Shown here: positions 53,417 to 62,711 of the stretch, piece by piece | How the letters are laid out: every line of letters starts with the position of its first letter | Position numbering within the stretch: position 1 is the stretch's first letter | NCBI RefSeq assembly: GCF_007474535.1 | Contig: NZ_VKNW01000001.1 | Span: 1 to 64,000, forward strand | Length of the DNA stretch: 64,000 nt | Direction of reading: 5' to 3' | Source: Chryseobacterium echinoideorum | GTDB taxonomy: Bacteria; Bacteroidota; Bacteroidia; Flavobacteriales; Weeksellaceae | Notes under the pieces: model-generated | Told to the model about the DNA's origin: nothing | The model's input: only the letters and a program-made list of their open reading frames with translations | The model's database searches: none | Translations under genes and position numbers: made by a program

Positions 53417-53842
53417 ATGAACTTAAAAAACAAATCAGGATATTATGGCTTTTTAGATGGCTTTCTTTTAAAAATCATTAGAAAAGATAACAATTGGTAT
53501 TTTACAACAAAAGATAAAGTATTAATAAATAATTATAACTTCAAAAATGATGGTTTGTCTCATAAATTACAAATTAATGATGATAAAAATATTAATGCAT
53601 ATCGCATGTCTATCTATTGTTTTTATAAGGATTTAAAATTTGCAATTGAAAATTGGAATGGAGAAAAAATTTTACTTTATTCTTCATTTGATGAAACTAA
53701 AATAGCACTTGGTTATCATCCTTATTCAGACCCTAGAATTGAGGTTGATATTGATGAAATTCCAATAATATGGGAAGAAAGAACTCCAATAGAAGGATTT
53801 AAATTTGATGTAGAACCAATTTTTTATTTAAAGAAAAGATAA
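53417..53842 (+). CDS. probable immunity protein of the orphan toxin tip
   Basis: A 141-residue cytoplasmic protein of unknown family starting 5 bases after the stop of the orphan tip, exactly the toxin-immunity spacing seen at 50992/50998. It is basic at the N-terminus and rich in aromatic residues (NNWYFTTKDKV, WEERTPIEGFKFD). The likely role is protection from the variant toxin whose tip precedes it. This comes from arrangement, not from homology. Confidence 0.6.
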   Translation: MNLKNKSGYYGFLDGFLLKIIRKDNNWYFTTKDKVLINNYNFKNDGLSHKLQINDDKNINAYRMSIYCFYKDLKFAIENWNGEKILLYSSFDETKIALGYHPYSDPRIEVDIDEIPIIWEERTPIEGFKFDVEPIFYLKKR

Positions 53843-53880
53843 CAATTTTTTGATAAATGATAAATATATCAATTTAAAGT

Positions 53881-54346
53881 ATGAAAAAATTGCTTTTAAA
53901 ACCGGAAAAAGTTTCGTGGCAAATCAATGGAAATGAATTTAATTTTCATACCCTTGAAAATGATGAAGGCGTATTAGATTTATATGTTAATGCAAATGTA
54001 AATGTTTTGGTTAATGTAACTGATTATTTGGAGATTGATTTTAAAAATATTCAAATAAAGTTTAAAAAAATTCATAATATGATTTTGACAAAAAATATTT
54101 TATATGCTGGTTATGATGACCCCTTTTTTTGATTATAAGAAGTATGATACTTCAGATTGGGACTTAATTTTAGAAATGTCAAATTTAGAGAAAGGCATAA
54201 TTTGGAAAAAAAATCAGATATGTCCAGATCCTCGTTTTTATAGCGTTGAAACAAATGAAAATTCTAAATATTATAAAATCGCTACAGATAGTTATGAATT
54301 AGATATTATGTGTGAAGAATATTCTTATGATTTTATAATTGATTAG
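53881..54346 (+). pseudogene. immunity-like gene broken by a one-base frameshift
   Basis: Two overlapping frames, 53881-54132 (83 codons) and 54104-54346, read as one protein of about 154 residues if one T is removed from the run of seven T at 54124-54130. The fused sequence would continue YAGYDDPFF with DYKKYDTSDWDLILEMSN and run without a break to the end. The first part is beta-rich (VNANVNVLVNVTDYLEIDF). It is either a decayed immunity gene, a slippage-controlled gene or a sequencing error at the homopolymer. Confidence 0.65.
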
Positions 54347-54372
54347 GGGATATCTTAGATTCATTGGGTTAA

Positions 54373-54456
54373 TTATATAGTTTAGTAAGCACAAAGTCTA
54401 AGGATTTAAACATTAAAGAAAAACGTGATGAGATTGCATCACTTAAAAGATATTAA
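54373..54456 (+). other. short open frame, possible decayed toxin or carrier end
   Basis: After an in-frame TAA at 54370-54372 a frame of 27 codons without a start codon ends in KEKRDEIASLKRY and a stop. It lies between the broken immunity gene and the next exported protein. It could be another remnant of an exchanged tip, but it is too short to call. Confidence 0.25.
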
Positions 54457-54467
54457 AATACAAAAAG

Positions 54468-55901
54468 ATGAAATTAAAATTTTTACCAGTAGCATTGGTA
54501 GTTGTAAGCACATTTGTTTATGCACAGGAAGTAAAAGTCAAGAAAGGCGAAATCCAGATTGACGGAAAAGTAGTCGCTAAAATCGACAAAGAGAAAAACA
54601 ATTACACGATCAGCGATCTGTCGGGCAAAGCATTATTTACAGCAACCATTACCAATGAAACCCCATTAAAAAATACAGTTTCCAAATATTGGATGCAGCT
54701 TACCGGCAGCAATGGCGTTGTAAAAGAAGTGGAATTAATTGACAAAACGAGCTTTTCATTTGGATTTGAAAAACCCATTACACAAAATTTGACCAAAAGC
54801 GAGAATCCTCTATTACCTGCTTCCGGAATTGATGAAAACAAAATCAACAGCTTTTTCCAGTCCGAAGACAGAAGTATTTCCAAAGCCGAAGATGACAGGA
54901 TAGAAGAATACAAAGAGATCAACCGTTCAGAAGATGCTTTGGCAGCCGAGAACAACATCTTGATTAGTAATGTAGAAATCATTAGTGCCAACAACGAGAA
55001 GATAGGCTACATTGTTCGCAAAGTAACAGGAAAAGATATGGTACAGCAATTTCTTACCTATACTGTATTAGATATCAACAAAATTCCCATTGCACAAATC
55101 AATTTCTCTAGCTGGGATCAGGCAAATGTGAAAAGTGGTCTTGTTCTGAAAACCTTTGATGGAAAATCTTTCCAGATTAAATTAGCAAATTACACTTCCG
55201 AAAGACTAGAATATGACGAGCTTGCTCCAAGGGTGGTCAAAAAGCTATATGCAAATGGCTATACTTTGGGAGATATGAAAGCGATGACCGAGATTGCCCA
55301 TCAGGAAAATGCAGATGCCGTAAACCAGCAGAATAATGATGCTGAAAGCCGAGCTAAAACGGATTCCAAAAATATTTATGATGTACAGGGATACGTAATC
55401 GACAAAGACGGAAACAAAAAAGAAGGAAGCATCACAGCCGAATTTGAGTCCATAGACGCAAAATTAGGAAGAGAAAAAAATGTTTCGAGCATTAGTGGTT
55501 TTACACCTTCGGTATCAATAATAGTTGATGGTAAAAAAGAAACTTACAAAGCAAAAGACCAAGTGCAGTTTTGCGCAGGAGACAGATGTTTTATTAGTGT
55601 ATTGGGCACCAATATGCTTGGTGGAAGGGCTTTTACTGAAATTATGACAGAAAAAGAAGGAAACTATGTTCTTAGAGATATAAATACTCCGGAAGATTAC
55701 TTTATAAAATTAGCCAATCAGCCTAAAGCGGTTTATTTGGGTGAAAAAGGTGGTTTCGGAAAAAGAAAGCCCGAGAAAATCAAAAAAGCTTTTGATGAAT
55801 ATTTAAGTTGTCCGTCTTTGGATTTTTCTAAATACGATACCAAAACCAAAGAAGGATTAATCCAAGTGCTTGCAGACTATACTTCAAGTTGTAAAAAATA
55901 A
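54468..55901 (+). CDS. exported protein of unknown function in the toxin locus
   Basis: This is a 477-residue protein with a signal peptide (about 1-19, VYAQ) and no family I recognise. The start (EVKVKKGEIQIDGKVVAKID) looks like a small beta domain. The centre has a helical acidic stretch (about 125-160), and the C-terminal part contains CAGDRCFISVLG and ends in two further cysteines (YLSCPSLDFSKYD ... SSCKK). Base composition is back to that of the locus body after the A/T-rich immunity array. A 10-base hairpin follows before the FN3 gene. Confidence 0.68.
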   Translation: MKLKFLPVALVVVSTFVYAQEVKVKKGEIQIDGKVVAKIDKEKNNYTISDLSGKALFTATITNETPLKNTVSKYWMQLTGSNGVVKEVELIDKTSFSFGFEKPITQNLTKSENPLLPASGIDENKINSFFQSEDRSISKAEDDRIEEYKEINRSEDALAAENNILISNVEIISANNEKIGYIVRKVTGKDMVQQFLTYTVLDINKIPIAQINFSSWDQANVKSGLVLKTFDGKSFQIKLANYTSERLEYDELAPRVVKKLYANGYTLGDMKAMTEIAHQENADAVNQQNNDAESRAKTDSKNIYDVQGYVIDKDGNKKEGSITAEFESIDAKLGREKNVSSISGFTPSVSIIVDGKKETYKAKDQVQFCAGDRCFISVLGTNMLGGRAFTEIMTEKEGNYVLRDINTPEDYFIKLANQPKAVYLGEKGGFGKRKPEKIKKAFDEYLSCPSLDFSKYDTKTKEGLIQVLADYTSSCKK

Positions 55902-55917
55902 ATCCTATTAATTATTC

Positions 55918-55956
55918 ATCTTCCTGTGCAGAAGTTAAATTTTCTTACAGGAAGAT
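55918..55956 (+). repeat. hairpin between two locus genes
   Basis: ATCTTCCTGT (55918-55927) and ACAGGAAGAT (55947-55956) form a perfect 10-base stem with a 19-base loop. No T run follows, so it is not a standard terminator. It might act as an RNA-processing or stability element in the operon. Confidence 0.5.
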
Positions 55957-55972
55957 TATATCCTTAAGTCTT

Positions 55973-58078
55973 ATGAATAAACAATACCTACTGAGTTTTT
56001 GCTTTCTGATGATTTCAGTTTTTGCTTTTTCACAGGAAAAGCAAGAAAAAACTATTGTTCCGCATATCCGTATGAAAGTGGACAGTAAGAAAGACCATAT
56101 CTCACTGCGATGGGCGGTAGATGAACCATTGGCGTGGCAGAAAGCCAACAAAACAGGTTTTTTACTAAAAAGATATACCCTTTCAAGGAATGGAAAACTC
56201 CTTCAGAAGCCCGAAGAAAAGGATCTGGGAATTTTCAAGCCCGCTTCAGAAGCAGAATGGAAAAAAGTTGTCGAGAAGAACAACAATGCCGCCATTGTGG
56301 CACAATCTCTTTTCGGAGACACTTTTGAAGTAGAAATAGGAGAAAAGCAGGGAAAACTCGAAGGAGTAGTCAACAAATCTCAGGAAGTGGAGCAGCGTTT
56401 TGCCTATGCATTGATGGCTGCCGATTTAGATTTTGAAGTGGCAAAGTTGGCAGGATGGGCTTATACCGACGTCAATGTAAAATCTAATGAACGATATCTT
56501 TATTCAGTAAGCATCAATCAAAACAATAATTCCGGAGTTTCGGCTTTGGTAATGAAGGGGGATGCTGTCGCTGAGGTTTCCAACAACACTGATTTGCCAA
56601 AACCGATTGATTTTATCGGAATTTTTAAAGATAAAACCGTCACGCTTTCCTGGGAATATTTACAATTAAGAGATACCTATACTTCGTATTATGTGGAAAA
56701 ATCTGAGAATGGAAGTCCTTTTAAATCTTTGGGCGACCTTCCGGTGATGAATATGAATGATGCCGATGGAAGACAGGCACAAGGAATGACATTTGTAGAC
56801 TCGTTGGCTCAAAATAATTCAAAATTCAGTTATAGAATTAGGGGAAAAACCATTTTTGGAGATTACGGACCTTACTCCGATAATGTATCCGGTGAAGGAA
56901 AGAAGAGTCTTGAGACAACCCCGAGAATTTCAAATTTTAAGATTGCCGAAGATGAAAATATTACCATCAATTGGGAATTTCCACAGGAAGCTGAAAAAGA
57001 TATTGCCTCTTTTGAGTTGCTTCATTCAGAGACAGATTTGGAAAATACTTATAAAGTTGTTAAAAATAAAATTCCGGTGAACAGTAGGGGATTGGTGACT
57101 AAAAGTTTGGCTCCTTCTAATTATTATAAAATTCAGGCAATAGGAAAGAATAAAGACAAAAGAGAATCTTTTTCGGTTCTCGCCCAACCAAATGATATGA
57201 CACCTCCCGAAACACCGTTAGAATTTAAAGGAAAAATAGATTCTTTAGGAGTTGTACATCTGGAATGGAAAGCCAATAAAGAAAAGGATTTGGAAGGCTA
57301 TCATATTTTCAGGGGTATCCAAAAAGGAGATGAGATGGTACGAATTACTCCACAAGCCATTACGAAAAATGCCTATAAGGACAATATAGTTTTAGAAAAC
57401 CTGAACTCAAAAGTCTATTACTATGTAACAGCGACAGATATTAGAAAAAATCAGTCTAAGCCATCTATCATTTTGGAATTGGAAAAACCCGACAAAGTAA
57501 AACCACAAACTCCTGTTTTTACAGAATACAAGCTGGAAGAAGACGGAAGAATAACCCTGCATTGGCTAAGAAGTTATAGTGAGGATGTTGCATTGCACCA
57601 ATTGTACCGTCAGGATAAAGACGGAACAGATAAAAGCTGGAAAATGATCTATGAAACGAAAGATATTCAGCCCAATTTCACTTTTACCGATAAAAATGTA
57701 GAAGCCAATAAACGATATGCTTATTATCTATTAGCGATTGACAAAAACAAATTGAAATCTGACAAATCACCCGAAATTACGCTAAGGAGCAACAGCTTTG
57801 AAGCACAATCTGTTTTAACCAATTTATCAGGTTCTGCCAACAGAAATAAAAAACAGATAGAATTGATTTGGAAGATAGAAGATAAAAATGTTGGAGAAAT
57901 TTTGGTCTACCGCCAAAAAGGAAATGAAAAGCCAACGCATTGGGGAACATTAACAGGTTCTCAGAATTTCTTGGAAGACAAATCGGTACAAACAGGGAAT
58001 GCTTATACTTATCTTCTAAAACCGATGCTAAAAAATAATCAGGTTGCAAAAACTGAAAAAATTACTGTAGAATATTAA
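55973..58078 (+). CDS. exported multi-fibronectin-III protein
   Basis: This is a 701-residue protein with a signal peptide (about 1-20, FAFSQ). An N-terminal region of about 180 residues of unknown fold is followed by around five FN3-like units between about 200 and 700. Recurring marks are W in the B strand (VTLSWEYLQLRD, ITINWEFPQ, VHLEWKANKEKDLEGYHIFR, ITLHWLRSYSEDV) and the Y-x-Y/V pattern near the end of each unit (KVYYYVTATD, KRYAYYLLAIDKN). There is no T9SS tail. It probably forms an extended surface or periplasmic rod. The next gene starts 10 bases downstream. Confidence 0.82.
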   Translation: MNKQYLLSFCFLMISVFAFSQEKQEKTIVPHIRMKVDSKKDHISLRWAVDEPLAWQKANKTGFLLKRYTLSRNGKLLQKPEEKDLGIFKPASEAEWKKVVEKNNNAAIVAQSLFGDTFEVEIGEKQGKLEGVVNKSQEVEQRFAYALMAADLDFEVAKLAGWAYTDVNVKSNERYLYSVSINQNNNSGVSALVMKGDAVAEVSNNTDLPKPIDFIGIFKDKTVTLSWEYLQLRDTYTSYYVEKSENGSPFKSLGDLPVMNMNDADGRQAQGMTFVDSLAQNNSKFSYRIRGKTIFGDYGPYSDNVSGEGKKSLETTPRISNFKIAEDENITINWEFPQEAEKDIASFELLHSETDLENTYKVVKNKIPVNSRGLVTKSLAPSNYYKIQAIGKNKDKRESFSVLAQPNDMTPPETPLEFKGKIDSLGVVHLEWKANKEKDLEGYHIFRGIQKGDEMVRITPQAITKNAYKDNIVLENLNSKVYYYVTATDIRKNQSKPSIILELEKPDKVKPQTPVFTEYKLEEDGRITLHWLRSYSEDVALHQLYRQDKDGTDKSWKMIYETKDIQPNFTFTDKNVEANKRYAYYLLAIDKNKLKSDKSPEITLRSNSFEAQSVLTNLSGSANRNKKQIELIWKIEDKNVGEILVYRQKGNEKPTHWGTLTGSQNFLEDKSVQTGNAYTYLLKPMLKNNQVAKTEKITVEY

Positions 58079-58088
58079 AAACACCAAT

Positions 58089-61000
58089 ATGAAAAAGATA
58101 TTATTTTTATTATTGATTCTAAATACTGCTTTCCTTTGGGGACAAGGAGGACAGGCAGAATATAAGATTGAATTGTATGGGCTTAACTATAGTGTTAATG
58201 CAGGAGTAAAGAATAGTACGAGTTCCCATGTAACGATTACGGCTATATATAATGATAATTCAACGGAAGATTTGTATTTCAGACCTATAGCCAATGATGG
58301 GGATAATGAAAACAACTGGGCGATGAGCCCTCCAAGAACGTCTTCAAAGGTACCTGTTACAGTTCGTACAGAAGGTTTTGTGAATTTTAGAACTGGTACA
58401 GATGCTTGGTATGACCAATATGATGCGATTAATATCTGTAATGAGGGCAATTACAATGTAGACACTCACAGTCCGAGAATGTCTTGGATCTCTTTTAAGA
58501 TGAAAGCAACGCCCATTCACACTTTGGTATCTTTAACGGATGCGGGAAGCCCAAATACTTTTTTACCTAGTGATGATAAAGTAAATCTCTACGCCAAACA
58601 AGGTTTTGCGGCTAATCTTTATCATTATCAATACAGTTTAGATAATGTGACTTGGGTGGATATTAATGCCTCTCTATCTACCTTAAATAAATTAAGTGTT
58701 TCAGCAAAAGATCTTCTCGGAGCAAATTATTCGCAGTATGTGGGACAAAACATTTATTTCCGAGTGGCATCTTGTTTATCTAATGGGGTATATCAGTCCG
58801 TTTCTTCTCCTGTAGTGTTAACACTCATTCAGTCTGCTCCGCATATTCTTACCAGTTCTGTAACACCAACAAAATGTTTTGATACCACAGATGGTACGGC
58901 AACGCTGAATTTTGATAGAGTATTAATTCTGGGCGAAACGTTAAAAATCTCTTTGGTCAATACCGTAACAGGAGCAGCTGTTCTTAATCAGGATATTACC
59001 AGTAATTTACAGACCAGCACTTCTTACACCTTGCAAAACCTTCCTCCGGGAACGTATAAATTGGATATACTCGGTACATATAATGGTAATGCAACGTATA
59101 CCGACAGTCCTACCCATACCATCAATTTTGAGATTACAAAACCTACACCGGTTACTTTTTCTATGACTTCACAAACCAATGTGTATTGTTTTCAGGGGAA
59201 TGACGGTATTATAAATCTTACCGCAGGTGGTGGACAAAATCAATACCAGTATAAAGTTATCAAAGACGGACAACCATTCTTAGATTGGACGAATTTTAGT
59301 AATGGAAATAATACTGCAATTCAGAATTTGAGTGCAGGAATCTATAAAATAAAAGTAAGAGATTCTAACCAATGTGTTGCAAAAGACCCTGCTAATTCTA
59401 GTATTGAAAAAGAAATTACAGTTACCATTACTCAACCTTCACAAGCAATTGCTCTTCCTTCGGCGGATATTGAAATCGTTCAGCCTACAGGATTTGGACT
59501 AAGCAATGGCTATATTTCGGTAAGAGTAACAGGTGGAACACCAAATACCGATGGAAGCTATAATTTTGAATGGAGAAAAGACAGCCCGACCGGAACTATT
59601 ATCTCTACAGGAATTACAACCGATGCGGTAAATAATCCATACACCATAAAACTCGCAAATCTTCCTGCCGGAAATTATTACCTAACCGTAAAAGATAAAA
59701 ATTACGTCAATGCTACTTCCCAATTAGGCAATTGTGGCATTATTTCGCAGGAATTTATTGTCGAGCAACCGGAACCTTTAGTAGCTGTTATTGAAATCGA
59801 AAAGCAAATCTCTTGTAACTTGGCGAATGATTACCCTTATAAGTTAGATATAGACAATAATGGAATTCCTGATGAAGCTGAAGATGGCAAATTGAAAGCG
59901 GTTGTTACAGGAGGTGTAGGAGCGTATTCCTATCAATGGCAGGTACTCAATGGAGGAACTTTCCAAGATATTCCTGGAGCCACACAGTCCGTTTTAAGCA
60001 ACCAATCTGTCGGAACCTACAAGGTTCTGGTACACGATGTCAATAATAATACAGCAGATGCTTCCTATACTTTTGCCTTTCCTCCACAATTAGCCATTAC
60101 GATGTCTGCCAATACCATTTCGTGCTACAATCAGAATACAGGCATGGTTTCGGTGAATGCAACAGGCGGAACAGGAAGTTTATCTTATGAATGGAACACA
60201 ATGCACACCACGCCAACGGTTACAGGATTGCCAGGAGGAAATTACTTTGTGTTGGTGACCGATTCCAAAAACTGCAAAGTGAAAGGTAATGTACAGGTTA
60301 TTCAGCCTGACCAAATTATTATTACAGATGTTTTGGTTCAAAATCCTATCTGCTTTGGAGCAAGTAACGGAGAAATTAAAACCAATATTACAGGAGGCAA
60401 AGCACCTTATACCATTAGTTGGTCTAACGGAGCTGCCACAGCAGACAATATCGGAATTCCAGCAGGAACTTATACGATGACAGTTACCGATGCGAATGGA
60501 TGTATTTCAACTAAACAATATGATTTAATTGATCCTGTGCAGCTTACCGTAGATTTAGGTGCAGATGTTACCTTATGTTTAGGAGATGCACAAACCTATA
60601 ACGTTGCAATTAACGATCCTCTTGCTACTTACCAGTGGAAAGACCAGAACGGAAATGTGATTGGTAATTCGGCAACCATTACTTTATCTGCGGCAGGAAC
60701 ATATACTGTAATCATTACAGATTCTAAAGGCTGTACGGCTACAGATAGTGTGAAGATTAAGAATTCATCTGAAGTGTTGAACCCTCAATTTATGTTGGCT
60801 ACTCACGCTTATTCAGAAGCCAGTGTGGTACTGGTTAATACATCGCCAACACAACCGCAAGCGGTAGAATGGATAATTCCTCCAAGTAATAATATTCAGG
60901 TTGTTCAGAAAACAAATAACCTTTTAGAACTTAAATTCTCAGTTCCGGGTTCTTATGAGATAGGACTGAAAGGCATTCAGGGCGAATGTGTGAAAACGTT

Positions 61001-61316
61001 TTACAAAAAAGTGATTGTTGAAGAAAACACTTCAGGAGTTACACTTAACCCAACAAAAGCATCTAATATAACAGAATTCACACTTTTGCCAAATCCGAAT
61101 AATGGGGTATTTAAAGTTTTAGTAGGTCTGGGAGTACAAAATCCTATCAAAATCCGAATTGTGGATATGGTTTCTCATGAAGCCTATCCTGCGGTTACCC
61201 AACCGAAAGCTGCGTATTTCGTTGTACCATTCAACACATCCCTTCCTGCGGGGACTTATCTGGTTATATTGGAAACAGGTAATGAAGTATTGGTAAAAAG
61301 AATGCTTGTACAATAA
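58089..61316 (+). CDS. SprB-repeat surface protein with T9SS type A C-terminal signal
   Basis: This is a 1075-residue cell-surface protein with a signal peptide (about 1-20). It has an N-terminal beta domain, then several SprB-type repeats (about 340-830) of the form C-x-N-x-G-x-I/V ... GGT-x-x-Y-x-W ... GL-x-G-x-Y-x-V-x-V-T-D-x-x-G/N-C. Examples are GGTGSLSYEW with TGLPGGNYFVLVTDSKNC and ITGGKAPYTISWSNG with AGTYTMTVTDANGC. The C-terminal T9SS domain begins at about 998 (LLPNPNNGVFKV) and ends GTYLVILETGNEVLVKRMLV. It should cross the outer membrane by T9SS and stay on the surface. In gliding bacteria such repeats serve adhesion. Here a structural role in the locus is inferred. Confidence 0.9.
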   Translation: MKKILFLLLILNTAFLWGQGGQAEYKIELYGLNYSVNAGVKNSTSSHVTITAIYNDNSTEDLYFRPIANDGDNENNWAMSPPRTSSKVPVTVRTEGFVNFRTGTDAWYDQYDAINICNEGNYNVDTHSPRMSWISFKMKATPIHTLVSLTDAGSPNTFLPSDDKVNLYAKQGFAANLYHYQYSLDNVTWVDINASLSTLNKLSVSAKDLLGANYSQYVGQNIYFRVASCLSNGVYQSVSSPVVLTLIQSAPHILTSSVTPTKCFDTTDGTATLNFDRVLILGETLKISLVNTVTGAAVLNQDITSNLQTSTSYTLQNLPPGTYKLDILGTYNGNATYTDSPTHTINFEITKPTPVTFSMTSQTNVYCFQGNDGIINLTAGGGQNQYQYKVIKDGQPFLDWTNFSNGNNTAIQNLSAGIYKIKVRDSNQCVAKDPANSSIEKEITVTITQPSQAIALPSADIEIVQPTGFGLSNGYISVRVTGGTPNTDGSYNFEWRKDSPTGTIISTGITTDAVNNPYTIKLANLPAGNYYLTVKDKNYVNATSQLGNCGIISQEFIVEQPEPLVAVIEIEKQISCNLANDYPYKLDIDNNGIPDEAEDGKLKAVVTGGVGAYSYQWQVLNGGTFQDIPGATQSVLSNQSVGTYKVLVHDVNNNTADASYTFAFPPQLAITMSANTISCYNQNTGMVSVNATGGTGSLSYEWNTMHTTPTVTGLPGGNYFVLVTDSKNCKVKGNVQVIQPDQIIITDVLVQNPICFGASNGEIKTNITGGKAPYTISWSNGAATADNIGIPAGTYTMTVTDANGCISTKQYDLIDPVQLTVDLGADVTLCLGDAQTYNVAINDPLATYQWKDQNGNVIGNSATITLSAAGTYTVIITDSKGCTATDSVKIKNSSEVLNPQFMLATHAYSEASVVLVNTSPTQPQAVEWIIPPSNNIQVVQKTNNLLELKFSVPGSYEIGLKGIQGECVKTFYKKVIVEENTSGVTLNPTKASNITEFTLLPNPNNGVFKVLVGLGVQNPIKIRIVDMVSHEAYPAVTQPKAAYFVVPFNTSLPAGTYLVILETGNEVLVKRMLVQ

Positions 61317-61325
61317 AAATAATTG

Positions 61326-62711
61326 ATGATTAAAGATAAAATGCAAACCATGAATTTTTATAAAAATTTAAAGACAATATATTCTGTTATTCTTTTTGTG
61401 ATTCTCGCTATCACATTCAATTCATGTGCAGTTGAAGAAGGAATTCCGGTAAAGGCAGATTTCACCATAAAAGTGGTTAACAATGATTACTCAGTACCTG
61501 TGAAAGTAGAAATCACCAACAAATCTACGGGAGCGGATACCTATGAGTGGTCATTCGAAGGAGCAACGGTTACAAGTTCCACAGAAAAAAATCCACAACC
61601 TATTACTTATGCTGCTGCAGGAGTGTATAAAATAAAGCTGAAGGTTTCTAACAAAGATGGCAATGAAGACGAAAAGATCATTGAAGTAAAGGCTGATGCT
61701 GCTATGAAAGTAGATTTTGAATGGCAGATGCAGGGAAGTGATATTTCTCCGGTAACTTTGCAGATGGTAGACAAATCATTAGGAGCTACGCAATATTTAT
61801 GGGAGTTTGATGGCGGAAATCCAGCAACTTCTAATGCTCAAAATCCAAGTGTAGTATTTACTTCAGCCGGAGATCATACTATTAAGCTGACAATTTCTAA
61901 TGGATTAGAAACCTATTCTATCCAAAAAACGGTCAATGTAAAACCCGCAATGACGGTAGATTTCAACTGGAGTGTAGATCCTATTGACAATGACTATGAA
62001 GCACCTCTGTTGCTTCATCTGAATAATTTGTCAACTAATGCATATACTTATGAATGGGAAATAGCAGGAGCAACACCCTCTTTATCTACAGCGACTAATC
62101 CTGATATTAATTTTAGCAGTGCCGGAACATACACGATTATTTTGAAAGCGACGAATGATAAAGAAACGAAAATATTGCAAAAGCAAGTGACCATACAGCC
62201 AAATACCAATTTGCTTTCATTCAGCAACATAAAATTAGGAATTAGTACTGCTCATTCTACGGTAGGGTGTTTCTTTTCGTCCTATTTTGGCACAGTTATT
62301 AAACAAGGAGAGGTTACTGCGGCAAACGGCTCTAAAATAGATTTTGGTTTTTTCGGATTAAATTCTTCGTTTAGTTACAATCAGTTTGTATCTCCGGACG
62401 AAGTTCAGAATACAGCGTTTGCTTCAATTCCGAATGCTAACCATAGTAAAATCGTCAATTCACAAGAATTGGTAGGAACACAACTTTCAAGCGCAGGATT
62501 TGGTGCGATTAATCAAGGAAGTGACTTTAATTCCATTACTATAAATGAAACTAATGCAGGAAAAACACCTTTTAATAGTACAGTAGTTCCAAGAGTGGTT
62601 TTGTTTAAAACAGAGGACGGCAGAAAAGGAGCAATAAAAATTAAAGATTTTGTACAGGCAGGAGTAAGTTCATACATATTAGTTGATATTAAAGTTCAAA
62701 AACAACCATAA
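61326..62711 (+). CDS. PKD-repeat lipoprotein
   Basis: This is a lipoprotein of about 461 residues. The lipobox ITFNSC is followed by acidic residues (AVEEG), often a surface signal in Bacteroidota. Three PKD domains follow (residues about 45-125, 130-205, 210-290) with the marks YEWSFEGAT / YLWEFDGGNP / YEWEIAGATP and AGVYKIKLKVSN / AGDHTIKLTISNG / AGTYTIILKATN. A C-terminal domain of about 170 residues is not recognised (GISTAHSTVGCFFSSYFG). Starts at 61341 and 61350 are also possible. Its stop overlaps the next ATG (TAATG), so the two are coupled. Confidence 0.85.
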   Translation: MIKDKMQTMNFYKNLKTIYSVILFVILAITFNSCAVEEGIPVKADFTIKVVNNDYSVPVKVEITNKSTGADTYEWSFEGATVTSSTEKNPQPITYAAAGVYKIKLKVSNKDGNEDEKIIEVKADAAMKVDFEWQMQGSDISPVTLQMVDKSLGATQYLWEFDGGNPATSNAQNPSVVFTSAGDHTIKLTISNGLETYSIQKTVNVKPAMTVDFNWSVDPIDNDYEAPLLLHLNNLSTNAYTYEWEIAGATPSLSTATNPDINFSSAGTYTIILKATNDKETKILQKQVTIQPNTNLLSFSNIKLGISTAHSTVGCFFSSYFGTVIKQGEVTAANGSKIDFGFFGLNSSFSYNQFVSPDEVQNTAFASIPNANHSKIVNSQELVGTQLSSAGFGAINQGSDFNSITINETNAGKTPFNSTVVPRVVLFKTEDGRKGAIKIKDFVQAGVSSYILVDIKVQKQP

